Shown here piece after piece: positions 7,959 to 16,677 of a DNA stretch of 64,000 nt. A program made the position numbers and the translations under genes. Each line of letters opens with the position of its first letter. The stretch's first letter is position 1. The notes beneath the pieces are model-generated. The model was given only the letters and a program-made list of their open reading frames with translations. It was not told where the DNA came from and did not search any database. The stretch comes from Chloroflexi bacterium 54-19 (GTDB taxonomy: Bacteria > Chloroflexota > Chloroflexia > Chloroheliales > Chloroheliaceae), in assembly GCA_001898225.1 (NCBI GenBank), contig MKTJ01000044.1, positions 1-64,000 on the forward strand, written 5' to 3'.

Positions 7959-9140
7959 ATGGTTAAAAGTGGACTCGATACTTTAGATAAACAACTTTCC
8001 GGGCAGCGCGTAGGCCTGGTGACCAACCAGACCGGCCTGAACCGGCAGTTCAAACGGACCGCCACCGTCCTGGCCGAAAAAGGGGCGCATCTCGCCGCCC
8101 TCTTTGGCCCGGAACACGGCTACTACGGCGTCGAGCAGGACGCTATCCCGGTTACAGAAGTGACCAAAGATAGCTGGAGCGGTGTCCCGGTCTACAGCCT
8201 GTACCGCTCGGTTGACCTCGCTAACCCTGCCGCCGACTCTTTCGGGCCGCCGCCCGGCAGTCTCGACGGCCTGGACGCCCTGGTCTTCGACATCCAGGAC
8301 GTGGGTTGCCGTTTTTACACCTACCCGACCACCCTCGGCATCCTGATGGAGCAGGTCGAACTCCCCATTTACGTGGTGGACCGGCCCAACCCGATTGGCG
8401 GGGAACTGGTCGAGGGGCCGTATGTCGAGCCGGGGTACAGTTCGTTTGTCGGGCGCTACCCTCAAATCCCGGTCCGGCACGGCCTGACCCAGGGCGAACT
8501 GGCCGAGTTTATCAACCGCTACCTCCTGGATGGGAAGGCGAAACTCGAAGTGTTGAAGATGGAAGGCTGGCGGCGCGGCATGACATGGGAGGAAACCGGC
8601 TTGCCCTGGCTGGCGACCTCGCCCAACCTGCCGACCATCACCACCGCCCGGCTCTATCCCGGCACCTGTCTGATTGAGGGGACCAACCTGTCGGTCGGGC
8701 GCGGCACCACCCAGCCGTTCGAACTGGTCGGCGCGCCCTGGATAGAGCAGCCGGAAAGACTGGCGGCGGAACTCAACCGGCTGGGCTGTCCCGGTCTTTA
8801 CTTCCGGGATACCTTTTTTAAACCAATCTACGAACCGTTTGCCGGGGAAGTCTGCGGCGGGGTGCAGGTCCATGTCGCGCCCGCCTACGAGGATAACCCC
8901 AACGGGCCGGACTATATTGTCAGAAGTGGTTTGCTTCTTGTGGCGACAATTGCCCGGCTCTACCCCGAACATTTCCATTGGCTCCCTGCGCACTTCGACC
9001 GGCTTATCGGTAGCGACGTGCCTCGGCGGATAATTGCCGGAGAGAACAATCCGATTAACTCCGTGGCAGACCTTTTTCAGACCTGGTTTTTGCAAGAAAC
9101 CAGGTTCCGGGAAAGCCGCCAGCGTGTTTTATTTTACTAA
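7959..9140 (+). CDS. namZ: Exo-beta-N-acetylmuramidase NamZ (DUF1343), no signal peptide
   Basis: DUF1343 proteins include B. subtilis NamZ (YbbC), which cuts terminal MurNAc from the non-reducing end of glycan fragments. The 393 residues show VGLVTNQTG near 18-26, FGPEHGYYGVEQ near 49-60, FDIQDVGCRFYTYP near 110-124, DRPNPIGG and GRGTTQPFELVGAPW, all family hallmarks. The protein begins at the mature-domain residues, with no hydrophobic export signal, so it should act in the cytoplasm, unlike the secreted Bacillus enzyme. No clear ribosome-binding site precedes the ATG. It stands between the GntR regulator and the sugar importer, probably in one operon. Confidence 0.88.
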   Translation: MVKSGLDTLDKQLSGQRVGLVTNQTGLNRQFKRTATVLAEKGAHLAALFGPEHGYYGVEQDAIPVTEVTKDSWSGVPVYSLYRSVDLANPAADSFGPPPGSLDGLDALVFDIQDVGCRFYTYPTTLGILMEQVELPIYVVDRPNPIGGELVEGPYVEPGYSSFVGRYPQIPVRHGLTQGELAEFINRYLLDGKAKLEVLKMEGWRRGMTWEETGLPWLATSPNLPTITTARLYPGTCLIEGTNLSVGRGTTQPFELVGAPWIEQPERLAAELNRLGCPGLYFRDTFFKPIYEPFAGEVCGGVQVHVAPAYEDNPNGPDYIVRSGLLLVATIARLYPEHFHWLPAHFDRLIGSDVPRRIIAGENNPINSVADLFQTWFLQETRFRESRQRVLFY

Positions 9141-9160
9141 CTTACTCTAAGGAGGAGAAG

Positions 9161-10666
9161 ATGTCCGAAGAAACTAGAAAGAGACTCAGCCGCCGCAAAT
9201 TCGTTGCCCTGACCGGTGGCGCGCTTGTGGCGAGCGGTATCCTGGCGGCCTGCGGCGATAACACCGCGACCACCGCTCCCGCTACGACGGCCCCGGCGGC
9301 GACCACGGCGGCCAGCACTACCGCTGCCGCTACCACCGCCGCTACCAGCACCACCGCGGCTGCCACTTCGGCGGCGGCTACGACTGCGGCTGGCACCACT
9401 GCCGCTGCAACTACTTCGGCGGCAACCACCGCGGCTGTGACCACTTCGGCGGCCAGCACGGGCGATTTCATCACTTCCAAGAGCGGTTACAAAGGCAACC
9501 TCGACTACTGGGCCCTCGGTTACGCCGCCGGTGGTGGGAACGCCTTTAGCAAGTCTTCCGACTCGGCGGTCGCGGCCTTCATGAAAGCCAACCCCGACAT
9601 CAAAGTCACCATTACCGGTTACACCCCCGATAATGCCGGGTTCGCCAAGGTCGTCAACGCGGTCCAGTCGGGCAGCGGTGTGGACGCCTTCCGTATCCCG
9701 AACGACAGCCTGCCGACCCTCATTCAGCAGGGCGCAATTGCCCCGATTGACGATTACCTGACCGCCGACGACAAGAACGACATCCTGCCGAACCTGTTCG
9801 ACCTGGTGAAGGTAAACGGCAAGCTTTACGCCTGGCCGTTGTGGGTGCCCCCGGTCGGTATGTACATGAACCTCGATATTTTCAAGGAAAAAGGGGTCGA
9901 TTTGCCGCCCAAGACCTGGACCTACGATGATTTCGTGGCAATCGCCAAGAAGCTGACCTTTACCCGGGGCAGCGACAAGGTTTACGGCTTTAGCGCCCTG
10001 TTCGATCCGGGTGGGGTGGATAGCTGGCCGTTCATCCTGTCGGATGGCGCGCTCCCGCTCAGCAGCGACAACAAGAAGTATACCTGGAACACCGCCGACG
10101 CTTATAGCGGCCTCAAGAAGGTCACCGACCTGGCCCTGGTCCACAAGGTTACCCCGCCGGACTTCGGTACCCAGAAACAGGACGACCTCCTGACCGCCAT
10201 GAAGAACAAGTTGCAGGCCATGTGGACCCGCCCCAGCGGTGACGCCGGGACGCTGACCCAGGCCGGTCTGAACATCGACATCTGGCCGATTCCGCTCGGC
10301 AAGAGTGGCAAGCCGATTTCTGCCGGTGGCGTGGGCCTGATTGCCGTTACCCCGAACAAGGATACCGCCAAGCAGAAAGCCGCCATGGACCTGGCCCGCT
10401 ACCTGACCAGCCCCCAGGTGGAGCAGGACGTGCCCGGTTACTACCTGGCCCCCGGCGCCCGCAAGTCGGTCACGGTAAAGGCTCCTTACAACAAGTTCGC
10501 GGATATTGCGCCCAATGCCTGGATTACGCCGAGTATTCCGCAGTGGACCCAGATTCGGACCCTTATTCACCCGAATATCCAGAACGCCGTCTTTGGTAAG
10601 ATGACCCCCGAACAGGCTCTTTCCCAGCCGGCGGACGAGATTAACAAGCTGTTGTCCCAGAGTTAG
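9161..10666 (+). CDS. ABC importer sugar-binding lipoprotein
   Basis: A family 1 extracellular solute-binding protein of 501 residues. The N-terminus has a Tat-like RRKF sequence, a hydrophobic segment and a lipobox ending ILAAC at about residue 31, so it should be exported folded and lipid-anchored. Residues 32-103 form a Thr/Ala linker of repeated TTA and ATTA units. The binding domain follows (KGNLDYWALGYA, VDAFRIPND, AWPLWVPPVGMYMNLDIF, DLARYLTSPQVEQ). AAGGAGGAG precedes the ATG. Two permease genes follow immediately. Context suggests amino-sugar or muro-saccharide ligands; the sequence does not prove it. Confidence 0.9.
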   Translation: MSEETRKRLSRRKFVALTGGALVASGILAACGDNTATTAPATTAPAATTAASTTAAATTAATSTTAAATSAAATTAAGTTAAATTSAATTAAVTTSAASTGDFITSKSGYKGNLDYWALGYAAGGGNAFSKSSDSAVAAFMKANPDIKVTITGYTPDNAGFAKVVNAVQSGSGVDAFRIPNDSLPTLIQQGAIAPIDDYLTADDKNDILPNLFDLVKVNGKLYAWPLWVPPVGMYMNLDIFKEKGVDLPPKTWTYDDFVAIAKKLTFTRGSDKVYGFSALFDPGGVDSWPFILSDGALPLSSDNKKYTWNTADAYSGLKKVTDLALVHKVTPPDFGTQKQDDLLTAMKNKLQAMWTRPSGDAGTLTQAGLNIDIWPIPLGKSGKPISAGGVGLIAVTPNKDTAKQKAAMDLARYLTSPQVEQDVPGYYLAPGARKSVTVKAPYNKFADIAPNAWITPSIPQWTQIRTLIHPNIQNAVFGKMTPEQALSQPADEINKLLSQS

Positions 10667-10673
10667 AGGCAAT

Positions 10674-11615
10674 TTGATGGCAGATACTAATATCACCCAG
10701 GTAAATAGTCCGGCGGTCCAGTCAACCAATCCCTTCGTGCTCTTTTTTCGAAGGTACGGTTGGGGGTACGCCTTTGTCTTCCCAAGCTTCCTGGCTTTCG
10801 CTGTTTTCACCTTCTTCCCGGTAATCTGGGCTTTCATAATAAGTTTCCAGGATTTCCGGCCACGCGGCGGGGGCAGTTGGGTCGGGTTGCAGAACTATAT
10901 TGACGCGTTTACTACCCAAAACGGGGTGTTTGTCGAAGCGTTACAGAACACGGTAATCTATGCCGTGGTCACCGTGACGGCCAACATCTTCATCGGGCTG
11001 TTCCTAGCCAGCCTGTTGCAACCGCTCTCCAATAAGTTCCAGACTTTCTTCCGGGCGGCTTATTATCTGCCAGCCGTAACCAGCGCCGTCATCATCGCGG
11101 TGACATGGCGCTGGTTATTCAACACCCAGTGGGGCTTTCTCAACTTCTTGTTGGGCCTGGTCGGAGCCGAGCCGGTTCGCTGGCTCTCCGACCCGGATAT
11201 AGCCCTGCAAAGTATCATCCTTTCGACGGTCTTCACGATACCGGCGGCAGGGGTGGTCCTTTTTAACGCGGCCATGAACAGTATCCCCAAGGATTTCTAC
11301 GAGGCCGCCGACCTGGAAGGGGCGGGACCACTGCGTAAATGGTGGAGCATCACCCTCCCCCTGATAAAGTCGACCACCCTTTACGTGGTCGTCCTCTACA
11401 CGATTGCCAGTTTCGAGGTTTTCGAGAAAGTTTACATTATGGTGCCGAGCGGGGTCGGCAACAGCACCCAGACCATTGTGACCCAAATTTACCAGACGGT
11501 CTTTTCCCAGTTCCGCTACGGCGTGGCTTCCGCCCAGGCCATGGTGTTGTTCGTAATTGTGGTTACATTCGCGGTTATTCAGTTCCGGTTCTTCCGGACG
11601 GATGTGGAGTATTAA
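10674..11615 (+). CDS. ABC sugar importer permease, MalF/UgpA type
   Basis: A 313-residue inner-membrane protein with about six transmembrane segments, the first near residues 34-57. The EAA loop EAADLEGAGPLRKWWSITLPL, near 205-225, docks onto the shared ATPase. It begins 8 bp behind the binding-protein gene and 4 bp before the second permease, a typical carbohydrate-uptake (CUT1) arrangement. Confidence 0.93.
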   Translation: MMADTNITQVNSPAVQSTNPFVLFFRRYGWGYAFVFPSFLAFAVFTFFPVIWAFIISFQDFRPRGGGSWVGLQNYIDAFTTQNGVFVEALQNTVIYAVVTVTANIFIGLFLASLLQPLSNKFQTFFRAAYYLPAVTSAVIIAVTWRWLFNTQWGFLNFLLGLVGAEPVRWLSDPDIALQSIILSTVFTIPAAGVVLFNAAMNSIPKDFYEAADLEGAGPLRKWWSITLPLIKSTTLYVVVLYTIASFEVFEKVYIMVPSGVGNSTQTIVTQIYQTVFSQFRYGVASAQAMVLFVIVVTFAVIQFRFFRTDVEY

Positions 11616-11618
11616 ATA

Positions 11619-12482
11619 ATGGCTTTGAGCGTAGCGCGTAACGCGGGGCGGCAAGCACCCTCCAAAATAACCGTGCCCCGGATTTTGATGTGGACCGCCC
11701 TCATTCTGACCACCCTTATTTCGTTATTCCCGATGTACTGGATGTTCGTGACGGCCTTTACCCCGACCCAGGATACTATCAAGACGCCGCCCGACCTCTT
11801 TCCGCACGCCGACCTCTCGAACTTCGAGCGGTTGTTCAGTTCGGCCAGGGATTACTGGAGCTGGTTTGCCAATAGCGTGATTATCACGCTCGGCATTACT
11901 TTTTTCCACCTCATTTTCGATACTCTTTCCGGCTACGCCTTTGCCAAGAAGAAATTCCCGGGCCGCAATATCCTGTTCTGGATAATTATCAGCACCCTGA
12001 TGATTCCGCCCCAGGTGACGCTGGTCCCGCTCTATATCGTGGTGCAGAACTTCAACCTGCGCGATAGCCTCTGGGCGGTCATCTTGCCGGGGTGGGCCAA
12101 CGTTTTCGGTATCTTCCTGATGCGGCAGTATATCCAGACTCTGCCGACGGAACTGGAAGAAGCGGGGCGCATAGACGGGTGCAGCGAGCTTGGCATCTTC
12201 TGGCGAATTATCCTGCCGCTATCGCGCCCGGCCCTGGCGGCGCTGGCGATATTCACTTTCGTGCGCTTCTGGAACGACTTTTTGTGGCCGAGCATGGTCC
12301 TCATCAAGAGCCCGTCTTACACCCTGCCGGTTGGGGTCGCCAGTTTGCAGACGGAGTTCTCGACCGATTACGGCCTCATTTTTGCCGGGTCGGCGGTGGC
12401 GGCGCTGCCGATGATTGCCTTCTTCCTGGCTTTCCAGAAATATTTTCTAGAGGGGGTCCGGGCCGGGGCAGTTAAGGGATAA
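11619..12482 (+). CDS. ABC sugar importer permease, MalG/UgpE type
   Basis: The second permease half, 287 residues with six predicted membrane spans and the EAA loop EEAGRIDGCSELGIFWRIILPL at about 178-199. The end KYFLEGVRAGAVKG is typical of MalG-like subunits. No ATP-binding subunit gene follows; such importers often borrow a shared ATPase (MsiK/UgpC type) encoded elsewhere. Confidence 0.93.
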   Translation: MALSVARNAGRQAPSKITVPRILMWTALILTTLISLFPMYWMFVTAFTPTQDTIKTPPDLFPHADLSNFERLFSSARDYWSWFANSVIITLGITFFHLIFDTLSGYAFAKKKFPGRNILFWIIISTLMIPPQVTLVPLYIVVQNFNLRDSLWAVILPGWANVFGIFLMRQYIQTLPTELEEAGRIDGCSELGIFWRIILPLSRPALAALAIFTFVRFWNDFLWPSMVLIKSPSYTLPVGVASLQTEFSTDYGLIFAGSAVAALPMIAFFLAFQKYFLEGVRAGAVKG

Positions 12483-12764
12483 AGGCTCGTGAAAAGTGTT
12501 TAGTTTTTAGTAGTCAGAAGTCAGAGGGCAGTAGCCAGTTTGGATCGCAGCCGCAGGTGCGACCTATAGGTGTGAGCGCTGCCCACAGGGAACCCCCCCT
12601 ATGGGCTAGCTTCCGTCAATGCGACACACCAGTGTGATTGCGACTACGCATTGTGGTATGCGCACCCGCAAGGCGTGACAAGGTAGAAGCTTTCTCTCAT
12701 TGTCAGGATATGGCATAGCCAGAAAGACTTTATTTACAAAGTCCTAAATATAAGAATCGAATTT
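12483..12764. repeat. Gap with heptamer repeats and GCGACACACC palindrome
   Basis: No gene. Degenerate CAGAAGT/CAGAGGG units lie near 12510-12538. One of three copies of a 24-bp palindromic element (GCGAC, then CACACCAGTGTG, then ATTGCGAC) is at 12621-12644. Just before the AnmK start, GACTTT-N6-AAAGTC at 12725-12743 is a small inverted repeat that could be an operator. Confidence 0.6.
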
Positions 12765-14102
12765 ATGGCACAAAATTCTCATTCTTCCCGGTTGAGCGCC
12801 ACGGTAGTCGGCCTGATGAGCGGCACCTCGGTTGATGGGGTCGACGTGGCCCTGTGCCGGTTCGAGGAAGACCTGACCCAACCGGGCGAAATCTTCCTGG
12901 AAGTGCTCGACTACAGCGAACAGCCTTTCCCCCAGGAAATCCGGGCCCAGGTCTTTGAAGCTTTCCAGGAAAAAAGCGGCCCGGCGGAGCTTTGCGAGTT
13001 AAATTTCGCCCTGGGCGAGGTCTTCGCGGCCTCGGCCCTGCGGGGGTTAGCCGCCTCCGGCCTCGACCCGGCCCAGGTCGACCTCGTCTCCTCGCACGGC
13101 CAGACCATTTACCACCAGGTCGCCGCCGGGCACCGCCTTTCGACCTTGCAGATGGCCGAGGGCGCGGTTATCGCGGCCCGGACCGGCGTCACCACCGCCT
13201 ACGACTTTCGGACGGGCGACGTGGCGCTCGGCGGGCAGGGCGCGCCCCTCGCCCCTTATTTCGATGTCCTGTTCTTTTCGCATCCGACCCGCAACCGGGC
13301 CTTGCAGAATATCGGCGGTATCGGCAACGTCACCTTTTTGCCCGCAACGGATACGAACGGGGTTAACAAGGCTCCTCTCGCCCTCGATACCGGGCCGGGC
13401 AACGCCCTGATTGACGCCGCCGCCCGGATTTTTAGCGAAGGGCAACGCCAGTTTGACGACAACGGCGCGATGGCGGGCCAGGGCACGATTGACCCCGCCT
13501 GGCTGGCCGAACTGATGGCCCACCCTTACATCCGGGCCGAACTGCCCAAAAGCACCGGGCGCGAGGTCTTTGGCGACGCCTACGCCCGCCGCCTGGTCGA
13601 GCAGGCCAGGGGCAAGGGCCTTTCGCCGGAAGATACCATGGCGACCCTGACCGCCTTCACCGCCAAGAGTATCGCCACCTCGATAAAAAGGTTTAGCCCG
13701 GTTGCCCGCCTGGATGAGTTAATCGTCAGCGGGGGCGGGGCTCATAACCGGGTGCTGATGGAGATGCTGGGCGAATGGCTGCCCGGCGTCGAGGTGCGGC
13801 ATCACGACCAGTTCGGCGTGCCCGCCTCGGCCAAAGAGGCGGTCTGTTTCGCCCTGCTCGGCTACGAACTTTTACGCAATCGCCCGGCCAACCTGCCGGG
13901 CAGCACCGGGGCCTCCCGCCAGAGTCTGCTGGGTAAACTCGCGCCCGGCCTGAACTTTGCCCCCTTGCTCCAAAAATTCGGCCCGGTAATGGAAAACTTT
14001 TCCCCGGCGACCGGGCCTTCATCCACCGATACCAACACCAAGGAGAATACCTCATGGCAGAAGATGCCTCGCTTGAAGCTGCGGCCAACCAACCCCAGCT
14101 AG
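12765..14102 (+). CDS. anmK: Anhydro-N-acetylmuramic acid kinase
   Basis: AnmK opens 1,6-anhydro-MurNAc and phosphorylates it to MurNAc-6-P, the substrate of MurQ. The protein shows GLMSGTSVDGVDVAL near residues 16-30, VSSHGQTIYH, QNIGGIGNVTFL and ALDTGPGNALIDA, the phosphate- and sugar-binding motifs of this ASKHA kinase family. At 445 residues it is longer than the usual 360-390; the extra C-terminal tail (about residues 395-445) is low in pattern and overlaps the MurQ start by 49 bp in another frame. No clear ribosome-binding site is seen before the ATG. Confidence 0.93.
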   Translation: MAQNSHSSRLSATVVGLMSGTSVDGVDVALCRFEEDLTQPGEIFLEVLDYSEQPFPQEIRAQVFEAFQEKSGPAELCELNFALGEVFAASALRGLAASGLDPAQVDLVSSHGQTIYHQVAAGHRLSTLQMAEGAVIAARTGVTTAYDFRTGDVALGGQGAPLAPYFDVLFFSHPTRNRALQNIGGIGNVTFLPATDTNGVNKAPLALDTGPGNALIDAAARIFSEGQRQFDDNGAMAGQGTIDPAWLAELMAHPYIRAELPKSTGREVFGDAYARRLVEQARGKGLSPEDTMATLTAFTAKSIATSIKRFSPVARLDELIVSGGGAHNRVLMEMLGEWLPGVEVRHHDQFGVPASAKEAVCFALLGYELLRNRPANLPGSTGASRQSLLGKLAPGLNFAPLLQKFGPVMENFSPATGPSSTDTNTKENTSWQKMPRLKLRPTNPS

Positions 14103-15001
14103 AAGCGGTTGATACCGTCAGTCTCGCCACCGAAGCTTCCAACCCGGCCAGCCGTAACCTGGACCAGTTGTCCGCTTCCCAGATTGTCGAGCTTATGAAT
14201 GACGAAGACGGCAAAGTCGCCGGGGCCGTCCGCAAAACCTTGCCCCGGATAGCCCAGGCCGTAGAGGTCATTACAGCCCGGATGCAAAAGGGAGGCCGCC
14301 TGGTTTACATGGGCGCGGGGACGAGCGGTCGCCTGGGCGTGCTTGACGCCGCCGAGTGCCCGCCCACCTTTAACACCTCGCCCGACCAGGTGCTGGGTCT
14401 GATTGCCGGGGGACCGAACGCGATGGTCAACGCCGCCGAAGCCGCCGAGGATGACCCGGCCCTGGGACGCCAGGACGCCGCCGCCATCGGCCTGACCGAG
14501 AACGACATCGTGGTGGGGCTTGCCGCCAGTGGCCGGACCCCTTATGTTATCGGGGCCCTGCAATATGCCCGCGAGGTCGGGGCCGCCGCTATCGCCGTGA
14601 CCTGTAACAGCCCTTCGGCCCTGGAAGAAGTGGCCGAAATCACCATCGCCCCCGTAACCGGGCCGGAAGTGCTGGCCGGCTCGACCCGCCTCAAGGCCGG
14701 GACCGCCCAGAAAATGGTGCTAAATATGCTCAGTACTGCTACAATGGTCCGGCTTGGCAAGACTTACGGCAACCTGATGGTCGATATGCGGCCTACCAAT
14801 GCCAAATTGCGCCGCCGCGCCGCCCGGATTGTGGCCGAGGCCACCGGGCAGGACGAGATGGCGGCTATGGAAGCCCTTGAAGCCAGTGGCGGCGAGACGC
14901 GCACCGCTATCGTGGCGCTCCTGGCCGGGGTTACGCCCGAAGCCGCCAGGGAACGCCTGCGCCAGGCCAACGGTTTTGTCCGCAAAGCTCTCGAAGGTTA
15001 A
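14054..15001 (+). CDS. murQ: N-acetylmuramic acid 6-phosphate etherase
   Basis: MurQ cleaves the lactyl ether of MurNAc-6-P to give GlcNAc-6-P and lactate. The 315-residue SIS-domain protein carries LVYMGAGTSGRLGVLDAAECPPTF near residues 79-102, IVGLAASGRTPYVIGAL, AVTCNSPSALEEVA, and the family-specific NLMVDMRPTNAKLRRRAARI, followed by a UBA-like helical end. AAGGAG stands 8 bases before the ATG, inside the end of anmK, so the two are probably translationally coupled. A separate regulator of the MurR type is not seen. Confidence 0.96.
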   Translation: MAEDASLEAAANQPQLEAVDTVSLATEASNPASRNLDQLSASQIVELMNDEDGKVAGAVRKTLPRIAQAVEVITARMQKGGRLVYMGAGTSGRLGVLDAAECPPTFNTSPDQVLGLIAGGPNAMVNAAEAAEDDPALGRQDAAAIGLTENDIVVGLAASGRTPYVIGALQYAREVGAAAIAVTCNSPSALEEVAEITIAPVTGPEVLAGSTRLKAGTAQKMVLNMLSTATMVRLGKTYGNLMVDMRPTNAKLRRRAARIVAEATGQDEMAAMEALEASGGETRTAIVALLAGVTPEAARERLRQANGFVRKALEG

Positions 15002-15388
15002 TAGTCTGTTAGGAAAGTCCTGGTAGGGTATTGCATTTCAATAACGGGTAAAGTCGCACACCTTGTCACGCCCTACGGGTGTGTAGAAGGCTGTACAAAC
15101 AGACACCTGGTAGGACGAAGGTCCTTCTACACACCCGTAGGGCGTCTCGCGCCGTTGGCGAAACGCAAAAACAAAGGCTTTGCCAGGTCTGAAGTGCGTT
15201 ATGTCGTAACCTGAGTCTGCCTTAGATAAAGGCCAATTTTCGACTGTACGCAACGCCAACGGCGCGAGATTCTGTAAACCGCAGGATGTTTAATGGCAAA
15301 TCATCTCTCTTAAAGCGGCTTACAGAATGACAAAAGTATGGCTCTTCTTAGTTTAAAGAGTATTTGCTGCTAAATTCTATATCGGAAA
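15002..15388. repeat. Repeat-filled gap behind murQ
   Basis: No gene. The gap carries the GCGCCGTTGGCG palindrome near 15150 and 15250, and near 15269-15333 an imperfect inverted repeat ATTCTGTAAACCGC ... GCGGCTTACAGAAT, one of several hairpin elements that end in GAATGACA. Confidence 0.65.
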
Positions 15389-16669
15389 ATGAGTTCTTTC
15401 TCTATTTCAAAACCTGCGTTTCAGCCGGGAGATAATCTCAGCCTGGTCAACACTTTCCGTTGGCCGGATAAAACTTTTCGCAACGAATACCGGGTCAGCC
15501 AGGGGCCAATCGCCACCGGGCTCGAACCCTGGTTGGCGTTGGCCCTGCTCCCGGCCATGGTTGCCGGGATGGATATAAAGCTCGAACAGCCCGTTTCGCC
15601 GCGTCTGCTCGAAAACCTGGGCAAAATCCAGGATATTTTCTATTCCTGGGAGAACAAGACCTTTCACCGGGTCGGTATCGAGGCCGCGCCCTACAGCCAG
15701 CCTGTAATCCCGGCGGACGGGCGGGCGGTTGCCACTTTCTTTTCGAGCGGGGTAGACTCTTTCTATACCCTGTTCAGGCATTACGCCGAAATCGACAGCC
15801 TCGTTTACATGAAGAACCCCTTCATAAGCGTGACCGACGACGCGATTGTGACCGGGCGTATCCGCAAAGTGGCCCATCTTGTCGAGAAGCCTGTCCTCGA
15901 AGTGCTGCCGCTGGTGCGAGCCTATACCGAGCCCTACGTGACCTGGTATTACATGCACGGGGCGGCGATGGCAAGTTGCGCCCTGCTGCTGGCCCCGCAG
16001 CTTTCCAAAGCCTATTTCGCCAGCACCCATTCCTATTCCGGCATGGCCCCGGCAGGTTCGCACCCCATCCTGGATGGGTTGTGGAGCACCGAGGAAGTCG
16101 AAATCGTCAATGATGGGGCCGAGGCGACCCGCTTCCAGAAGATTGAGTATGTCTCGCAGTTTGATGTGGCGCTCCAGAATATGCAGGTCTGCGTCTGGGA
16201 CCTGCCCGATACCGAAAAGTTTAACTGCGGCAAGTGCCATAAATGCCTGATTACCCAGGCGGCGTTGCGGATAGCCGGGAAGTTGGACCAATGCCCGGTC
16301 TTTGCCGAGCCGCTTGACCTTGAGAAGTTGGCCCAGGGCGATTACGATACCTATTACCACCGGACCAATTTGCTGGAAATGCTGGAAGTGCTCGAAGAAC
16401 GGGGCAGCGACCCGGCCCTGGCAAACGCCCTGGCGGCGGCCCTGGCTAACCAGCGTCCCCTGGCCCATTTTCAAACCTTCCTGGGGGTCGACCCCGAAGT
16501 GGCGGGTCTGCGCCATCAAATGGCCGGTTTGCGCCAGGAACTGAACGTCTACCGGACCGCCCTCCGCTACCAACTGGCCGACCGCGTGAATAACTACCTG
16601 GGCCGGAACAAAGCGGTCCACCGGGCCGGGGAAATCCTGGCGCACGGGATGGCGCGTATCTTTAAGTAA
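15389..16669 (+). CDS. QueC-like PP-loop protein, copy 1 (function unknown)
   Basis: A 426-residue protein not tied to a named function. FFSSGVDSFYTLFRHY at about 117-132 matches the SGGxDS PP-loop that binds ATP in QueC, asparagine synthetase and related adenylating enzymes. Four cysteines at about 268, 280, 283 and 286 (C-x11-CGKCHKC) match the QueC zinc site. Between them lie MKNPF and STHSYSGMAP, also conserved in copy 2. The first 100 residues and the last 110 are extra to QueC. It sits between the muropeptide genes and an EamA exporter, so it may adenylate a carboxyl or nucleobase group in cell-envelope metabolism, but that is inference. No queD, queE or queF is near. Confidence 0.7.
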   Translation: MSSFSISKPAFQPGDNLSLVNTFRWPDKTFRNEYRVSQGPIATGLEPWLALALLPAMVAGMDIKLEQPVSPRLLENLGKIQDIFYSWENKTFHRVGIEAAPYSQPVIPADGRAVATFFSSGVDSFYTLFRHYAEIDSLVYMKNPFISVTDDAIVTGRIRKVAHLVEKPVLEVLPLVRAYTEPYVTWYYMHGAAMASCALLLAPQLSKAYFASTHSYSGMAPAGSHPILDGLWSTEEVEIVNDGAEATRFQKIEYVSQFDVALQNMQVCVWDLPDTEKFNCGKCHKCLITQAALRIAGKLDQCPVFAEPLDLEKLAQGDYDTYYHRTNLLEMLEVLEERGSDPALANALAAALANQRPLAHFQTFLGVDPEVAGLRHQMAGLRQELNVYRTALRYQLADRVNNYLGRNKAVHRAGEILAHGMARIFK

Positions 16670-16677
16670 ACCGGAAA

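Noticed and set aside
9137..10837. A 566-codon open frame on the minus strand
   Set aside because: It lies wholly opposite the binding-protein gene and its N-terminal part reads as low-complexity Gly/Arg sequence; a shadow of high-GC codon bias.
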